64,000 bases of DNA, from contig DHSL01000031.1 of assembly GCA_002411345.1 (NCBI GenBank), positions 16,367 through 80,366 of the forward strand, written 5' to 3'. This document shows positions 37,539-45,967 of this stretch, one piece after another. This stretch comes from Bacteroidales bacterium UBA5287. Lineage in GTDB: Bacteria; Bacteroidota; Bacteroidia; Bacteroidales; Dysgonomonadaceae. Position 1 is the first letter of the stretch. Each line of letters starts with the position of its first letter. Made by a program: the position numbers and the translations under genes. The notes under the pieces are model-generated. The model was not told the origin of the DNA. It was given only the letters and a program-made list of their open reading frames with translations, and searched no databases.

Positions 37539-38705
37539 ATGAAAATAAGATTTTATCTGTATTCTTTATTTGTTCTTGTACTGCTGTTTACAGGGTGCAG
37601 ACGCGACGATGTGCCTGAAACATACACAATATTAATATATATGGCTGCCGACAACTCAATGGATGTCGATGTAAATTATACAATCGAAAAAATAAAAGAG
37701 GGGGCAGTAGGAAGTAATGGAACTACAGTGATTTATCTCGATAGAAAAGGATCGGGAAAAACCAGACTTTTTAAAATCGACAATAAGGGGGTTGAAACGC
37801 TCTTGAAAGAATACCCGGAAGAGAATTCAGCTAGCACCACTACGTTATCGCGGGTAATTAATGAAACTAAACAATTGGTTCCTGCAGATAAGTATGGATT
37901 TATTTTTTGGTCGCATTCTATGGGATGGTACCCGGCATTGAATGGGGTGGCTACAAGATCTGCTCCAAAAGAATATACTTACATAGGAATTGACGATACT
38001 CCAGCAACGGGTACGGGCATTTCGTTCATGGAAGTGGATGAAATAGCAGATGCTATGCCTAATAATATGTTTGAATATATTTGGTTTGATGTGTGTTTAA
38101 TGGGGTCGGTAGATGGACTTTATGAATTCAGAAATAAAGCGGATTACTTAATCGCTTCTCCAACAGAGGTGTTGCTGGAGGCGACTCACGACGCGTCGGG
38201 GGTGCCGTACGCAAAAGTGATGAAGTATTTATTCGGGGGTAAAGAGGAGCTGATTAATGCGTGTAAGATTTATTATGATCATTATACTAATTTAACGGCG
38301 GACGAAATTTACAGGTCGGCGACTATCGTTATGGTCGATGCAAAAGAGCTAAATGGTTTATATTTCGAGACTCGAAAACTTCTTTCTAGAAAGTTGACGG
38401 ATGTCCAAAATATGAATATTGAGGGTATTCAGGTTTATCATACAAGACATATTCCTCAGGTGTTTTTTGATTATGCTGAATTTATGAAAAGGATTACTAC
38501 AGCCCAACAGTATACGGCAGTCGATAATCAACTGAAGAAAACTGTGGTTTACAAGAACGCAACGCCCGATTTTATTAATCAAGTGATAATCGATCCTGCA
38601 AAATACAGCGGATTGAGTGTTTATATTCCGCTTGCAATATGGCAAAATGAAAATCCTTACAAATATTATTTCAATCTTTTAGAGTGGAGTGGGGTTTATA
38701 ATTAG
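37539..38705 (+). CDS. Clostripain-family (C11) cysteine peptidase lipoprotein
   Basis: A 388-aa surface or periplasmic lipoprotein (signal helix, lipobox LFTGC, Cys at about residue 20). After the opening YTILIYMAADNSMD come the family catalytic His (FWSHSMGW) and Cys (WFDVCLMGSVDGLYE). C11 peptidases usually cut after Arg or Lys and many Bacteroidetes have several lipoprotein copies. No self-cleavage linker can be recognised. It stands alone between the miaA pair and tRNA-Asn. Confidence 0.88.
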   Translation: MKIRFYLYSLFVLVLLFTGCRRDDVPETYTILIYMAADNSMDVDVNYTIEKIKEGAVGSNGTTVIYLDRKGSGKTRLFKIDNKGVETLLKEYPEENSASTTTLSRVINETKQLVPADKYGFIFWSHSMGWYPALNGVATRSAPKEYTYIGIDDTPATGTGISFMEVDEIADAMPNNMFEYIWFDVCLMGSVDGLYEFRNKADYLIASPTEVLLEATHDASGVPYAKVMKYLFGGKEELINACKIYYDHYTNLTADEIYRSATIVMVDAKELNGLYFETRKLLSRKLTDVQNMNIEGIQVYHTRHIPQVFFDYAEFMKRITTAQQYTAVDNQLKKTVVYKNATPDFINQVIIDPAKYSGLSVYIPLAIWQNENPYKYYFNLLEWSGVYN

Positions 38706-38928
38706 AGAAAGATTACATAAATAAAGGGTGTTTAACTAAGCCCTCGCCCAAATTGGTGGCGTGATGGTCTCTCCTACTTCTCACCATGCTGTCATTATCC
38801 TCTCACTATGGTTTCTACTTTCTCCATGATAATACTTTGCATATTTTAACAATATGGGGGCGGTGGTCGTAAATAGCGACTTATATACAGTATTTTTAAT
38901 TTTCAATGGCATTTTTTTCGCTTATCTA

Positions 38929-38959
38929 TTGCCGTATTCAGAAAATTGTACTACTTTTG
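38929..38959 (+). promoter_or_regulatory. Promoter of tRNA-Asn
   Basis: TTG (38929-38931), 20 nt, TACTTTTG (38952-38959), 30 nt before the tRNA. The rest of the 284-bp gap before it has no coding frame. Confidence 0.65.
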
Positions 38960-38989
38960 CAACACTTTTCTGAAAGTGATATAAAAGAT

Positions 38990-39063
38990 TCTTCAGTAGC
39001 TCAGTCGGTTAGAGCATCTGACTGTTAATCAGAGGGTCGTTGGTTCAAGTCCAACCTGAAGAG
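38990..39063 (+). tRNA. tRNA-Asn (anticodon GTT)
   Basis: 74-nt cloverleaf: acceptor TCTTCAG/CTGAAGA, discriminator G, anticodon stem TCTGA/TCAGA closing CTGTTAA (GTT), T arm with GGTTCAAGTCC. CCA not encoded. Confidence 0.97.
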
Positions 39064-39067
39064 CATT

Positions 39068-39094
39068 AAGCAGGTTTATTAAACCTGCTTTTTG
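39068..39094 (+). terminator. Terminator of tRNA-Asn
   Basis: Stem AAGCAGGTTT / AAACCTGCTT, 3-nt loop, T run, 4 nt after the tRNA. Confidence 0.8.
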
Positions 39095-39154
39095 TTTTTA
39101 TAAACAATTTGACCGCAATTATCGTTAGAAAGAGAATTTATAATGGATATCTTT

Positions 39155-40111
39155 ATGAAAAAAATACTCTTTACATTTTATATACCTGCAGAATATCTCA
39201 AGGATTTCGACGATAAATATGAGTTATTTATGCCGGAAAAGGGTTCCTTGAAACGTGACGAGGTGATGGGGATGATAAACGATTATCATGTGATCGTGCC
39301 TAACTTTAGCTTCCAAACAGATAAAGAAATGATCGATAAAGGAACAAAATTAGAACTGATCTCTAATTGTGCGGTGGGATTCAATAATGTTGATGTGGAT
39401 TATGCAAAGGAAAAAGGGGTTACGGTAACAAATATCCCGAACTCGGTAAAGGAGCCGACTGCCGAATTTGCTTTTGCACTTTTATTGGCGGCTGCACGAA
39501 ATATAGGGTGCATGGATAGAAATATTCGCTCGCATAAAGGGGTTAAATGGGGCTTTTACGATGAACTTTCATTGTCGGTTTATGGTAAAACTTTGGGAAT
39601 CATAGGTATGGGGCGGATTGGTCAGGCCATTGCGCACAGGGCGCTTGCTTTTGGAATGACGGTTCAATATTATAATCGTCATCGGTTAAGCAGAGAGATT
39701 GAAGAACAATATCGGGCTACGTACATATCGCTCGAAAGGCTTCTTAAAGAGTCTGACTTTATTTCTCTTAATGCTCCTTCTACTCCTGAAACTTTACACA
39801 TGATTGGAAAAAAAGAGTTCGAAATGATGAAGCCGACGGCTGTATTTGTGAATACTGCTCGGGGTAACATGGTCGATGAGGGGGCTTTGGTTGAGGCACT
39901 CAAAAATGGAACTATCACGGCTGCAGGAATTGATGTGTTCGATAAGGAACCAAAAATTCATCCGGGCTTACTGGAGCTGGATAATGTGACACTCGCTCCT
40001 CACGCGGCAACACGAACTGTTGAGGCTCGAAGAGATATGACTTACGAAATAATACATAATATTCTTGGTTTTTATGAGGGTTCTTTTCCTATATCAAAAG
40101 TGAATTTATGA
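39155..40111 (+). CDS. D-isomer-specific 2-hydroxyacid dehydrogenase
   Basis: A 318-aa NAD-dependent dehydrogenase of the SerA/LdhA type. The start MKKILFTFY at 39155 suits the family better than the ATG four codons earlier. NAD site GIIGMGRIGQAIA, catalytic Arg in NTARGN, Glu in FDKEP and His in LAPHAAT are all present. It has no regulatory ACT domain, so it is not a classic SerA; glyoxylate/hydroxypyruvate or D-lactate type substrates are possible. It overlaps the AlkD gene by 4 nt. Confidence 0.87.
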   Translation: MKKILFTFYIPAEYLKDFDDKYELFMPEKGSLKRDEVMGMINDYHVIVPNFSFQTDKEMIDKGTKLELISNCAVGFNNVDVDYAKEKGVTVTNIPNSVKEPTAEFAFALLLAAARNIGCMDRNIRSHKGVKWGFYDELSLSVYGKTLGIIGMGRIGQAIAHRALAFGMTVQYYNRHRLSREIEEQYRATYISLERLLKESDFISLNAPSTPETLHMIGKKEFEMMKPTAVFVNTARGNMVDEGALVEALKNGTITAAGIDVFDKEPKIHPGLLELDNVTLAPHAATRTVEARRDMTYEIIHNILGFYEGSFPISKVNL

Positions 40112-40806
40112 ACGCAAAAGATATTAAACATCAATTACTTGCCTTAGGAAATGCGGAAAAAGCCGCGCATTCGGCATATTATTTTAGGACTGGTAAAGGT
40201 CAATATGGAGAGGGGGATAAATTTATCGGAATTACGACTCCAGAAATGAAATCGGTTGTGAAAACATATAAGAGTCTTCCGATCGATGAACTCGAATTAT
40301 TGCTTAGCGACGAATATCATGAATGCCGAATTTGTGCTGTATTGATTTTAGTTGAGCTATTCAAAAAGGCTGATGAGTTTAAACGTGGGAACATTGTTGA
40401 TTTTTATCTGTCACATAGTCAATATGTTAACAATTGGGACTTGGTGGACGTTTCTTGTCATGTCATTCTTGGTGAGTGGCTTTTGGATAAGGATAGATCC
40501 ATTTTGTATGATTTGTCTAAAAGCAATAGTCTATGGGATCAGCGCATAGCAATGGTTTCTACTTTAACGTTCATACGACAAAATGATTTTAAAGATACTC
40601 TTCTTTTGTCGGAAATTTATCTTACTCATAAACATGACTTGATTCATAAAGCTTCGGGATGGATGCTTCGGGAAGTGGGAAAGAGGGATGAAAGCGTGCT
40701 GACTGGATTCCTTGACGTTTATCATAAACTGATGCCAAGAACAATGTTGCGATATGCAATAGAAAAATTATCTCCTCTACAGAAAAAACATTACATGACG
40801 AAATGA
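40108..40806 (+). CDS. DNA alkylation repair protein (AlkD family)
   Basis: A 232-aa all-helical HEAT-like glycosylase. Family marks are YFRTGKGQYGEGDKFIGI near residue 25, the helical repeats with ECRICAVLILVELF, and NNWDLVDVSCHVILG containing the Trp and Asp of the AlkD active site. It should remove bulky or cationic alkyl adducts such as 7-methylguanine. ATGA overlaps on both sides (dehydrogenase before, M16 peptidase after) make one translational unit. Confidence 0.92.
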   Translation: MNAKDIKHQLLALGNAEKAAHSAYYFRTGKGQYGEGDKFIGITTPEMKSVVKTYKSLPIDELELLLSDEYHECRICAVLILVELFKKADEFKRGNIVDFYLSHSQYVNNWDLVDVSCHVILGEWLLDKDRSILYDLSKSNSLWDQRIAMVSTLTFIRQNDFKDTLLLSEIYLTHKHDLIHKASGWMLREVGKRDESVLTGFLDVYHKLMPRTMLRYAIEKLSPLQKKHYMTK

Positions 40807-42149
40807 CTTATCAGACTTTTTTATTAAACAACGGACTAAGAATTATTCATCAATCTTCTGAATCTAATATTTCATATTGTGGGTTTGCAATAAATGTTGG
40901 TACACGACACGAACTGCCGGGCGAAGAGGGAATGGCGCATTTTGTGGAGCATATGCTTTTTAAAGGGACGCAAAAAAGAAAAGCGCATCATATCGTAAAC
41001 AGAATGGAAAATGTGGGTGGGGAACTTAACGCTTACACTACTAAAGAGGAAACATTTGTTTATGCTGCTTTTCTTGAGGAATATTTGCAGCGGGCAATGG
41101 ATCTGCTTGGAGATATGGTCTTTAACTCTGATTTTCCTCAAAAACAGATCGAACGTGAACGTGATGTGATTATTGATGAGATACAATCGTATAAAGATTC
41201 GCCTTCTGAACTTATATTTGATGATTTCGAAAGGTTGCTTTTTTCTCATCAGTCTATAGGAAATTATATCCTGGGTACAAAACAATCGTTGAATTCGTTT
41301 GAACATGATTCTGTCAAAAGTTTCGTATTAAGAAATTATCTGTCTGAACGCATGGTTTTCTTTTCGTTCGGAAAAACTCCGTTTAAGAAGGTTGTTCGTT
41401 GGGCACAGAAATACTTTTCTTATTCTCTTTCTCCTTATATGTTATCGTCTAAAAACATAGTTTCGTCTATCCCCGCAGAACATAAAGGTCTTAATCATCT
41501 GAACGATTTATCGTCCGACAGCCTCGCAAATTCTATTCCTACAGAGCATAACGACTCTGATTCCTCAAACGTTAAGCCAAATAATAGCGCTGTTTCTTAT
41601 AATCCGCAAAAAATGGTTTTGGATAAAGATACTGTGCAAACGCATATTATCATGGGACGTCCGGTCTTTGAAATGTTTAACAACGACCGTTATACGCTTC
41701 TTCTAATTAATAACTTGTTGAGCGGTGGAGATAGTAGTCGACTGAATGTTGCTTTGCGCGAGAAACGGGGATTGGTGTATAGCGTGGAATCTAACGTGGC
41801 ATTATATACTGATACGGGTGTATTTAGTATTTATTTTGGTTGTGATCCTAAAAATGCTGATAAATGTATACGACTGGTGGAACAGGAATTATCGAGGTTG
41901 CAAAAAGAATCGCTAACACCTATTCAGTTGCAAATTGCAAAAAAACAGTTGTGTGGACAAATAGGAATAGCGTCAGAAAATCATGAGAATGTTGCTTTGG
42001 GAATGGCAAAAAGATACCTGCATTTTAATAATTATGAGTCTATTAATGAGACTTTTAGAAGAATTAAAAGTATAACGTCAGACGATATAAAAAGATTATC
42101 CGTGCAATTGTTAAATCCTGAGTGGTTCAGTTATCTAAAATATAAATAG
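40803..42149 (+). CDS. M16-family zinc metallopeptidase with an unusual insert
   Basis: A 448-aa insulinase-type peptidase. The inverted zinc motif HFVEH (H46, E49, H50) is followed by the usual downstream Glu region (NAYTTKEETF); the second half has the RGLVYSVES motif. No signal peptide is seen. Between the two halves, at about residues 212-271, lies a Ser/Asn-rich insert absent from most relatives, with a 22-residue period (SSIPAEHKG and NSIPTEHND). It overlaps the AlkD gene by 4 nt. Substrate unknown. Confidence 0.9.
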   Translation: MTYQTFLLNNGLRIIHQSSESNISYCGFAINVGTRHELPGEEGMAHFVEHMLFKGTQKRKAHHIVNRMENVGGELNAYTTKEETFVYAAFLEEYLQRAMDLLGDMVFNSDFPQKQIERERDVIIDEIQSYKDSPSELIFDDFERLLFSHQSIGNYILGTKQSLNSFEHDSVKSFVLRNYLSERMVFFSFGKTPFKKVVRWAQKYFSYSLSPYMLSSKNIVSSIPAEHKGLNHLNDLSSDSLANSIPTEHNDSDSSNVKPNNSAVSYNPQKMVLDKDTVQTHIIMGRPVFEMFNNDRYTLLLINNLLSGGDSSRLNVALREKRGLVYSVESNVALYTDTGVFSIYFGCDPKNADKCIRLVEQELSRLQKESLTPIQLQIAKKQLCGQIGIASENHENVALGMAKRYLHFNNYESINETFRRIKSITSDDIKRLSVQLLNPEWFSYLKYK

Positions 42150-42260
42150 AATTACATCTTTAAATCTTAATGAACAAAACTTAATACAGGTTGTTTTTAA
42201 ATAACTATTAAGTATAAAATTTAAAGAAAACTTACAGTAACTAACTTAACTGAATTAATT

Positions 42261-42866
42261 ATGAAAAAGTTGAAATTTACATTAATCGTGTTAATGATTG
42301 CTTTTGCAGGTGCAGCTAGTGCACAAGTATCGCTCGGGGTTAAAGGTGGAGTGAATATGTCAAATTTTTATGGCGATGAAGTAACTCAAAATAATCCTAA
42401 AGTTGGCTTTAATGCTGGTATTGCTGCAGACTTTGCTTTACATCCTGATATGTCAATCCAATCCGGTTTATTTTTTACTACAAAAGGATTTAAGTTTGAT
42501 TCAAATGTGTTGGACTTTTCGGAGAACTTGATGTATTTGCAAATACCTGTTCATTTTGCTTATAAAGTAACGGTTACTCCTGGTACACGTATCTTTTTCC
42601 ATGGTGGTCCTTATGTTGCTTATGGAGTTGGGGGAAAAACAAAAGTTGATCTCGGTGAATTAGGCAATGCGAGTGATGATGTATTTGGTGATGGTGTGGG
42701 ACAATACAAGCGTTTTGATACTGGTTTAGGGATTGGGGTCGGAACTGAATTTGGACCTTTCTTGGTTGATCTTGGATGGGATATGGGATTACTTAATATC
42801 TCAAATGCGACAAACGGCAATGTTAAGAACCAAAATGCTTACCTTTCAGTAGGTTATATGTTCTAA
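42261..42866 (+). CDS. PorT-like outer-membrane beta-barrel protein
   Basis: A 201-aa protein with a cleavable signal peptide (MKKLKFTLIVLMIAFAGAASAQ) and eight or so amphipathic strands, starting VSLGVKGGVNMSNFYG and ending with YLSVGYMF, the aromatic end needed for BAM insertion. It matches the outer-membrane beta-barrel (PorT/OMP_b-brl_2) group common in Bacteroidetes. Gene stands alone, with a strong terminator. Function unknown. Confidence 0.88.
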   Translation: MKKLKFTLIVLMIAFAGAASAQVSLGVKGGVNMSNFYGDEVTQNNPKVGFNAGIAADFALHPDMSIQSGLFFTTKGFKFDSNVLDFSENLMYLQIPVHFAYKVTVTPGTRIFFHGGPYVAYGVGGKTKVDLGELGNASDDVFGDGVGQYKRFDTGLGIGVGTEFGPFLVDLGWDMGLLNISNATNGNVKNQNAYLSVGYMF

Positions 42867-42881
42867 CAGATAACTATATAT

Positions 42882-42919
42882 AAAAAAAGTGCTGTATTTT
42901 TTGGTACAGCACTTTTTTT
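42882..42919 (+). terminator. Terminator of the outer-membrane barrel gene
   Basis: A 15-bp perfect stem (AAAAAAAGTGCTGTA / TACAGCACTTTTTTT), 8-nt loop. It can also serve the convergent FemAB-like gene. Confidence 0.85.
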
Positions 42920-42960
42920 ATGTCTTTTCCTAACCATTGTCTCTGATTTTTAGAATTACT

Positions 42961-44085
42961 TTAACTTAAATGATATCCTTGACTGTTTAGCTCGGATGCG
43001 CGAAAGAGTGTATACATCTCTTTGTTTAATGGATAATCCCAACAGCCAAGACTATGAAATATATCACCTCCAAATCCTGATTTGAATTTGTATAATCCAT
43101 ATAATGGGTGCTCTGGATCAGGAGTAGGGGAAATTCCAAACATATCGTATTCAGTACAACCGGCAGCTTTTGATTGACAAATTGCTTCCCATTGAAGTGC
43201 ATAGGTGCCCATCAGATTTCTATGCTCCGACGAGGATGCTCCATATAAATATGATCCTCTGTTTTTCGTAATTACCAAAAACATCGCGGCAAGGGGTTTG
43301 GAGTCAAGTTCTGCTACTAATAATCGTACATCAGCCGGAGAATGGGTGTCGTCGGCACGCGCAGTCATTACTGCTTCAAAGTATTTCAGGTCGTTCAACA
43401 GAATTCGGTTTCGTTGAGCGGTTTCTTTGTATAAATTATACCAAATATCAATTCCTTCCATATCCATCGATCGAACGGTCACTCCTTTTCGATGAGCTAA
43501 TTTGATATTGTATCTCGTTTTGGGCTTCATCCTGCGTAGAAGTGTGTCGCAATCATGGGCCAAATTAAGATATACTGTGTTGGAAGGTAGTATATTGAAA
43601 TTCGCTTTTTTGAAATTCCAAAGTTGGGTGTTGTAATTAAACCTGAATTCTTGCGCAGAGATCTCGGGCTCTCCTTTCCAAATACCATTTTCATTGAAAT
43701 AATCTTGCTCTTTTGCCCAATATGATTCCCAGCATAAATCATAACGAATGAGAATACAGTTCTTGGGAAGAAATGAGCGAAGTGATTCCGATAGCTCTTC
43801 AAGAAATATACCCTGAAACTCGTCTGCTGGTTCCAACTCGGGACCATATGGGACATACGCTACGGAATAATTTCGGTTGATTTGTTTTAATAAGATTAGG
43901 ATATCTGATTTGATAGTGGAATTATCTTTGCTCCCAATGTAAAGATCGGATGCTCTCGATTTGAAATTTATCGCAATAGTTTCTTCTCCAAGAGAAGTTT
44001 TTACGACTGACCAGAAAGCTGTTTGCTGTAAAATAGGTGTGGCATAAAGCTCTTCGATCTCTTTTAAATAGACGTTTGATAGCAT
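42961..44085 (-). CDS. FemAB-like aminoacyltransferase / GNAT-fold peptidoglycan protein
   Basis: A 374-aa protein of two GNAT-like halves with QQTAFWSVVK near the N-terminus, YVPYGPEL, the LRRMKPKTRYNIKLAHRKGV motif of FemX-type enzymes and YDMFGISP near the end. Family members use aminoacyl-tRNA to add amino acids to the peptidoglycan precursor; in DAP-type Gram-negatives like this one the real substrate is not known. It is not near other wall genes. Confidence 0.8.
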   Translation of the reverse strand: MLSNVYLKEIEELYATPILQQTAFWSVVKTSLGEETIAINFKSRASDLYIGSKDNSTIKSDILILLKQINRNYSVAYVPYGPELEPADEFQGIFLEELSESLRSFLPKNCILIRYDLCWESYWAKEQDYFNENGIWKGEPEISAQEFRFNYNTQLWNFKKANFNILPSNTVYLNLAHDCDTLLRRMKPKTRYNIKLAHRKGVTVRSMDMEGIDIWYNLYKETAQRNRILLNDLKYFEAVMTARADDTHSPADVRLLVAELDSKPLAAMFLVITKNRGSYLYGASSSEHRNLMGTYALQWEAICQSKAAGCTEYDMFGISPTPDPEHPLYGLYKFKSGFGGDIFHSLGCWDYPLNKEMYTLFRASELNSQGYHLS

Positions 44086-44105
44086 TTACTCTTTATTTTA
44101 GCGCG

Positions 44106-44113
44106 CAAAGGTA
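44106..44113 (-). promoter_or_regulatory. Putative -7 box of the FemAB-like gene
   Basis: TACCTTTG on the minus strand, exact TAnnTTTG, 20 nt before the ATG; -33 position is only a T run. Confidence 0.4.
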
Positions 44114-44180
44114 GTCAATTTAAGCATGGTAAAAAACTAAAGAACTCTAAATGAAACCTTTCTAAAGTTAAACCAAAAGA

Positions 44181-44212
44181 AAAAGCACTTACCGAACAAT
44201 CGATAAGTGCTT
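44181..44212 (-). terminator. Terminator of tRNA-Val
   Basis: On the minus strand AAGCACTTATCG / CGGTAAGTGCTT (11 of 12 paired), 6-nt loop, then TTTCTTTT, 13 nt after the tRNA. Confidence 0.75.
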
Positions 44213-44224
44213 CATTTTCAACTG

Positions 44225-44299
44225 TGGGCGTTGACGGATTCGAACCGCCGACCCTCTGCTTGTAAGGCAGATGCTCTGAACCAGCTGAGCTAAACGCCC
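44225..44299 (-). tRNA. tRNA-Val (anticodon TAC)
   Basis: 75-nt cloverleaf on the minus strand: acceptor GGGCGTT/AACGCCC, discriminator A, anticodon stem TCTGC/GCAGA closing CTTACAA (TAC), T arm GGTTCGAATCC. CCA not encoded. Confidence 0.97.
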
Positions 44300-44329
44300 T
44301 TTTATTACTTCTTTCTTGAAAAAGTGATG

Positions 44330-44360
44330 CAAAGATATATTCTTTTTTGATACGTTCAAA
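44330..44360 (-). promoter_or_regulatory. Promoter of tRNA-Val
   Basis: On the minus strand TTTG (44357-44360), 19 nt, TATCTTTG (44330-44337), both exact. Confidence 0.7.
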
Positions 44361-44399
44361 ATATTTTGGCATTTTTTTTTCAATTATAGATAAATTCAT

Positions 44400-44407
44400 T
44401 ACTTTTG
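44400..44407 (+). promoter_or_regulatory. Putative -7 box of purB
   Basis: TACTTTTG, exact TAnnTTTG; TTT instead of TTG at -33. It implies a leader of about 125 nt. Confidence 0.4.
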
Positions 44408-44539
44408 TACAACTAATAAGAAGATTGATAAATCAAAATACAATCGCTTGCACAATTAACACAATAACAAATATAATTAGAATAAGCCGTAAGTGATTCC
44501 TGCTTATTCTTTTTGGAAAATGATTTTAGACCAATGAAA

Positions 44540-45886
44540 ATGGAACTAGATAAACTAACAGCAATATCGCCAATCGATGGACGATACAGAAATCGTACGC
44601 AGGATTTGGCTCCATATTTTTCTGAACTTTCTTTAATGAAATATCGATTACACGTCGAAATAGAGTATTTTATAGCTTTGTCTGATACGGGAATTTCTCC
44701 ATCACTTTCAAAAATATCAGCTGATAAAAAAAATGATTTACATCGTTTGGTTGTTGATTTTTCGGAAAATGATGCCCAAAGGATGAAAGATATTGAAATG
44801 ATTACAAATCATGATGTTAAAGCTGTTGAGTATTTTCTTAAAGAGAAATTTGACGAACTTGGTTTGTCTGAATATAAAGAGTTTATTCATTTTGGATTGA
44901 CTTCCCAAGATATCAATAATACTGCTTTCCCACTAATGTGGAAAGATGCGCTCAAAGATGTGTATATCCCGGAACTGGATGGCTTGAACAAATTAATTGA
45001 TTCATATGCTGAACAGTGGAAAAATGTACCAATGCTTGCACATACACATGGTCAACCGGCATCACCAACAAGATTAGGTAAAGAAATAAAAGTGTTTGCA
45101 TATCGATTGTCAAATCAAATAGAAGTGTTGAAAAATATACCAAATAAGGCCAAATTTGGTGGCGCAACAGGTAACTTTAATGCTCATCATGTTGCATATC
45201 CGCAAATCGATTGGAGAGATTTTGGTGATCAGTTTGTATCTGAAAGCTTGGGCTTAAAACGTGAAGAATATACAACTCAAATATCTAATTACGATGCTTT
45301 AGCTGCTTCTTTTGATGCGTTGAAACGTATCAACAATATTTTAATCGATTTATGTAGAGATGTTTGGCAATATATTTCAATGGAATATTTTAAACAACGC
45401 ATTAAAGAAGGAGAAGTGGGCTCTTCGGCAATGCCGCATAAGGTGAACCCAATCGATTTTGAAAATGCTGAAGGTAATTTGGGTATTGCTAACGCACTGC
45501 TTGATTATTTGTCTTCAAAACTTCCTATTTCCAGATTGCAAAGAGACCTTACAGACTCAACGGTAATTAGAAATATTGGCGTTCCTTTAGCACATGGGTT
45601 AATTGCTCTTAAAAGTACAACTAAAGGGTTGAATAAATTGTTATTAAATGAAGAGGCTATTTATAGAGATTTAGATAACAATTGGGCAGTCGTAGCTGAA
45701 GGAATCCAAACGATATTAAGGAGAGAAGGATATCCAAATCCTTATGAAGCATTGAAAGCATTGACTCGAAAAAATACACAAATTACAAAAGAAAGCATTC
45801 ATGATTTTATAGAATTGTTGAATGTTAATGAAACTATCAAAAACGAATTAAGAGAAATCACCCCTCATAATTATACTGGGATATAA
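44540..45886 (+). CDS. purB: Adenylosuccinate lyase
   Basis: A 448-aa lyase acting twice in purine synthesis: it releases fumarate from SAICAR and from adenylosuccinate. The start MELDKLTAISPIDGRYR matches the E. coli-type family; ATGs at 44513 and 44534 are also in frame. The fumarase/lyase signature SSAMPHKVNP with its catalytic Ser loop, HFGLTSQDINNTA and AHTHGQPASPT are all present. It stands alone, not with other pur genes. Confidence 0.96.
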   Translation: MELDKLTAISPIDGRYRNRTQDLAPYFSELSLMKYRLHVEIEYFIALSDTGISPSLSKISADKKNDLHRLVVDFSENDAQRMKDIEMITNHDVKAVEYFLKEKFDELGLSEYKEFIHFGLTSQDINNTAFPLMWKDALKDVYIPELDGLNKLIDSYAEQWKNVPMLAHTHGQPASPTRLGKEIKVFAYRLSNQIEVLKNIPNKAKFGGATGNFNAHHVAYPQIDWRDFGDQFVSESLGLKREEYTTQISNYDALAASFDALKRINNILIDLCRDVWQYISMEYFKQRIKEGEVGSSAMPHKVNPIDFENAEGNLGIANALLDYLSSKLPISRLQRDLTDSTVIRNIGVPLAHGLIALKSTTKGLNKLLLNEEAIYRDLDNNWAVVAEGIQTILRREGYPNPYEALKALTRKNTQITKESIHDFIELLNVNETIKNELREITPHNYTGI

Positions 45887-45967
45887 TAAAGAGGAGTTTA
45901 TATTTTTACATTATAATAAGAATCACAAACTAAAAAAAACCGTGAGGTTAAACAACTATCAAAGAAA

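Noticed and set aside
40872..41306. 144-codon open frame antisense to the M16 peptidase
   Set aside because: Covers the zinc motif region of the real gene on the other strand.
44115..44399. Two short open frames on the minus strand across tRNA-Val
   Set aside because: They read through the tRNA and its promoter and terminator.
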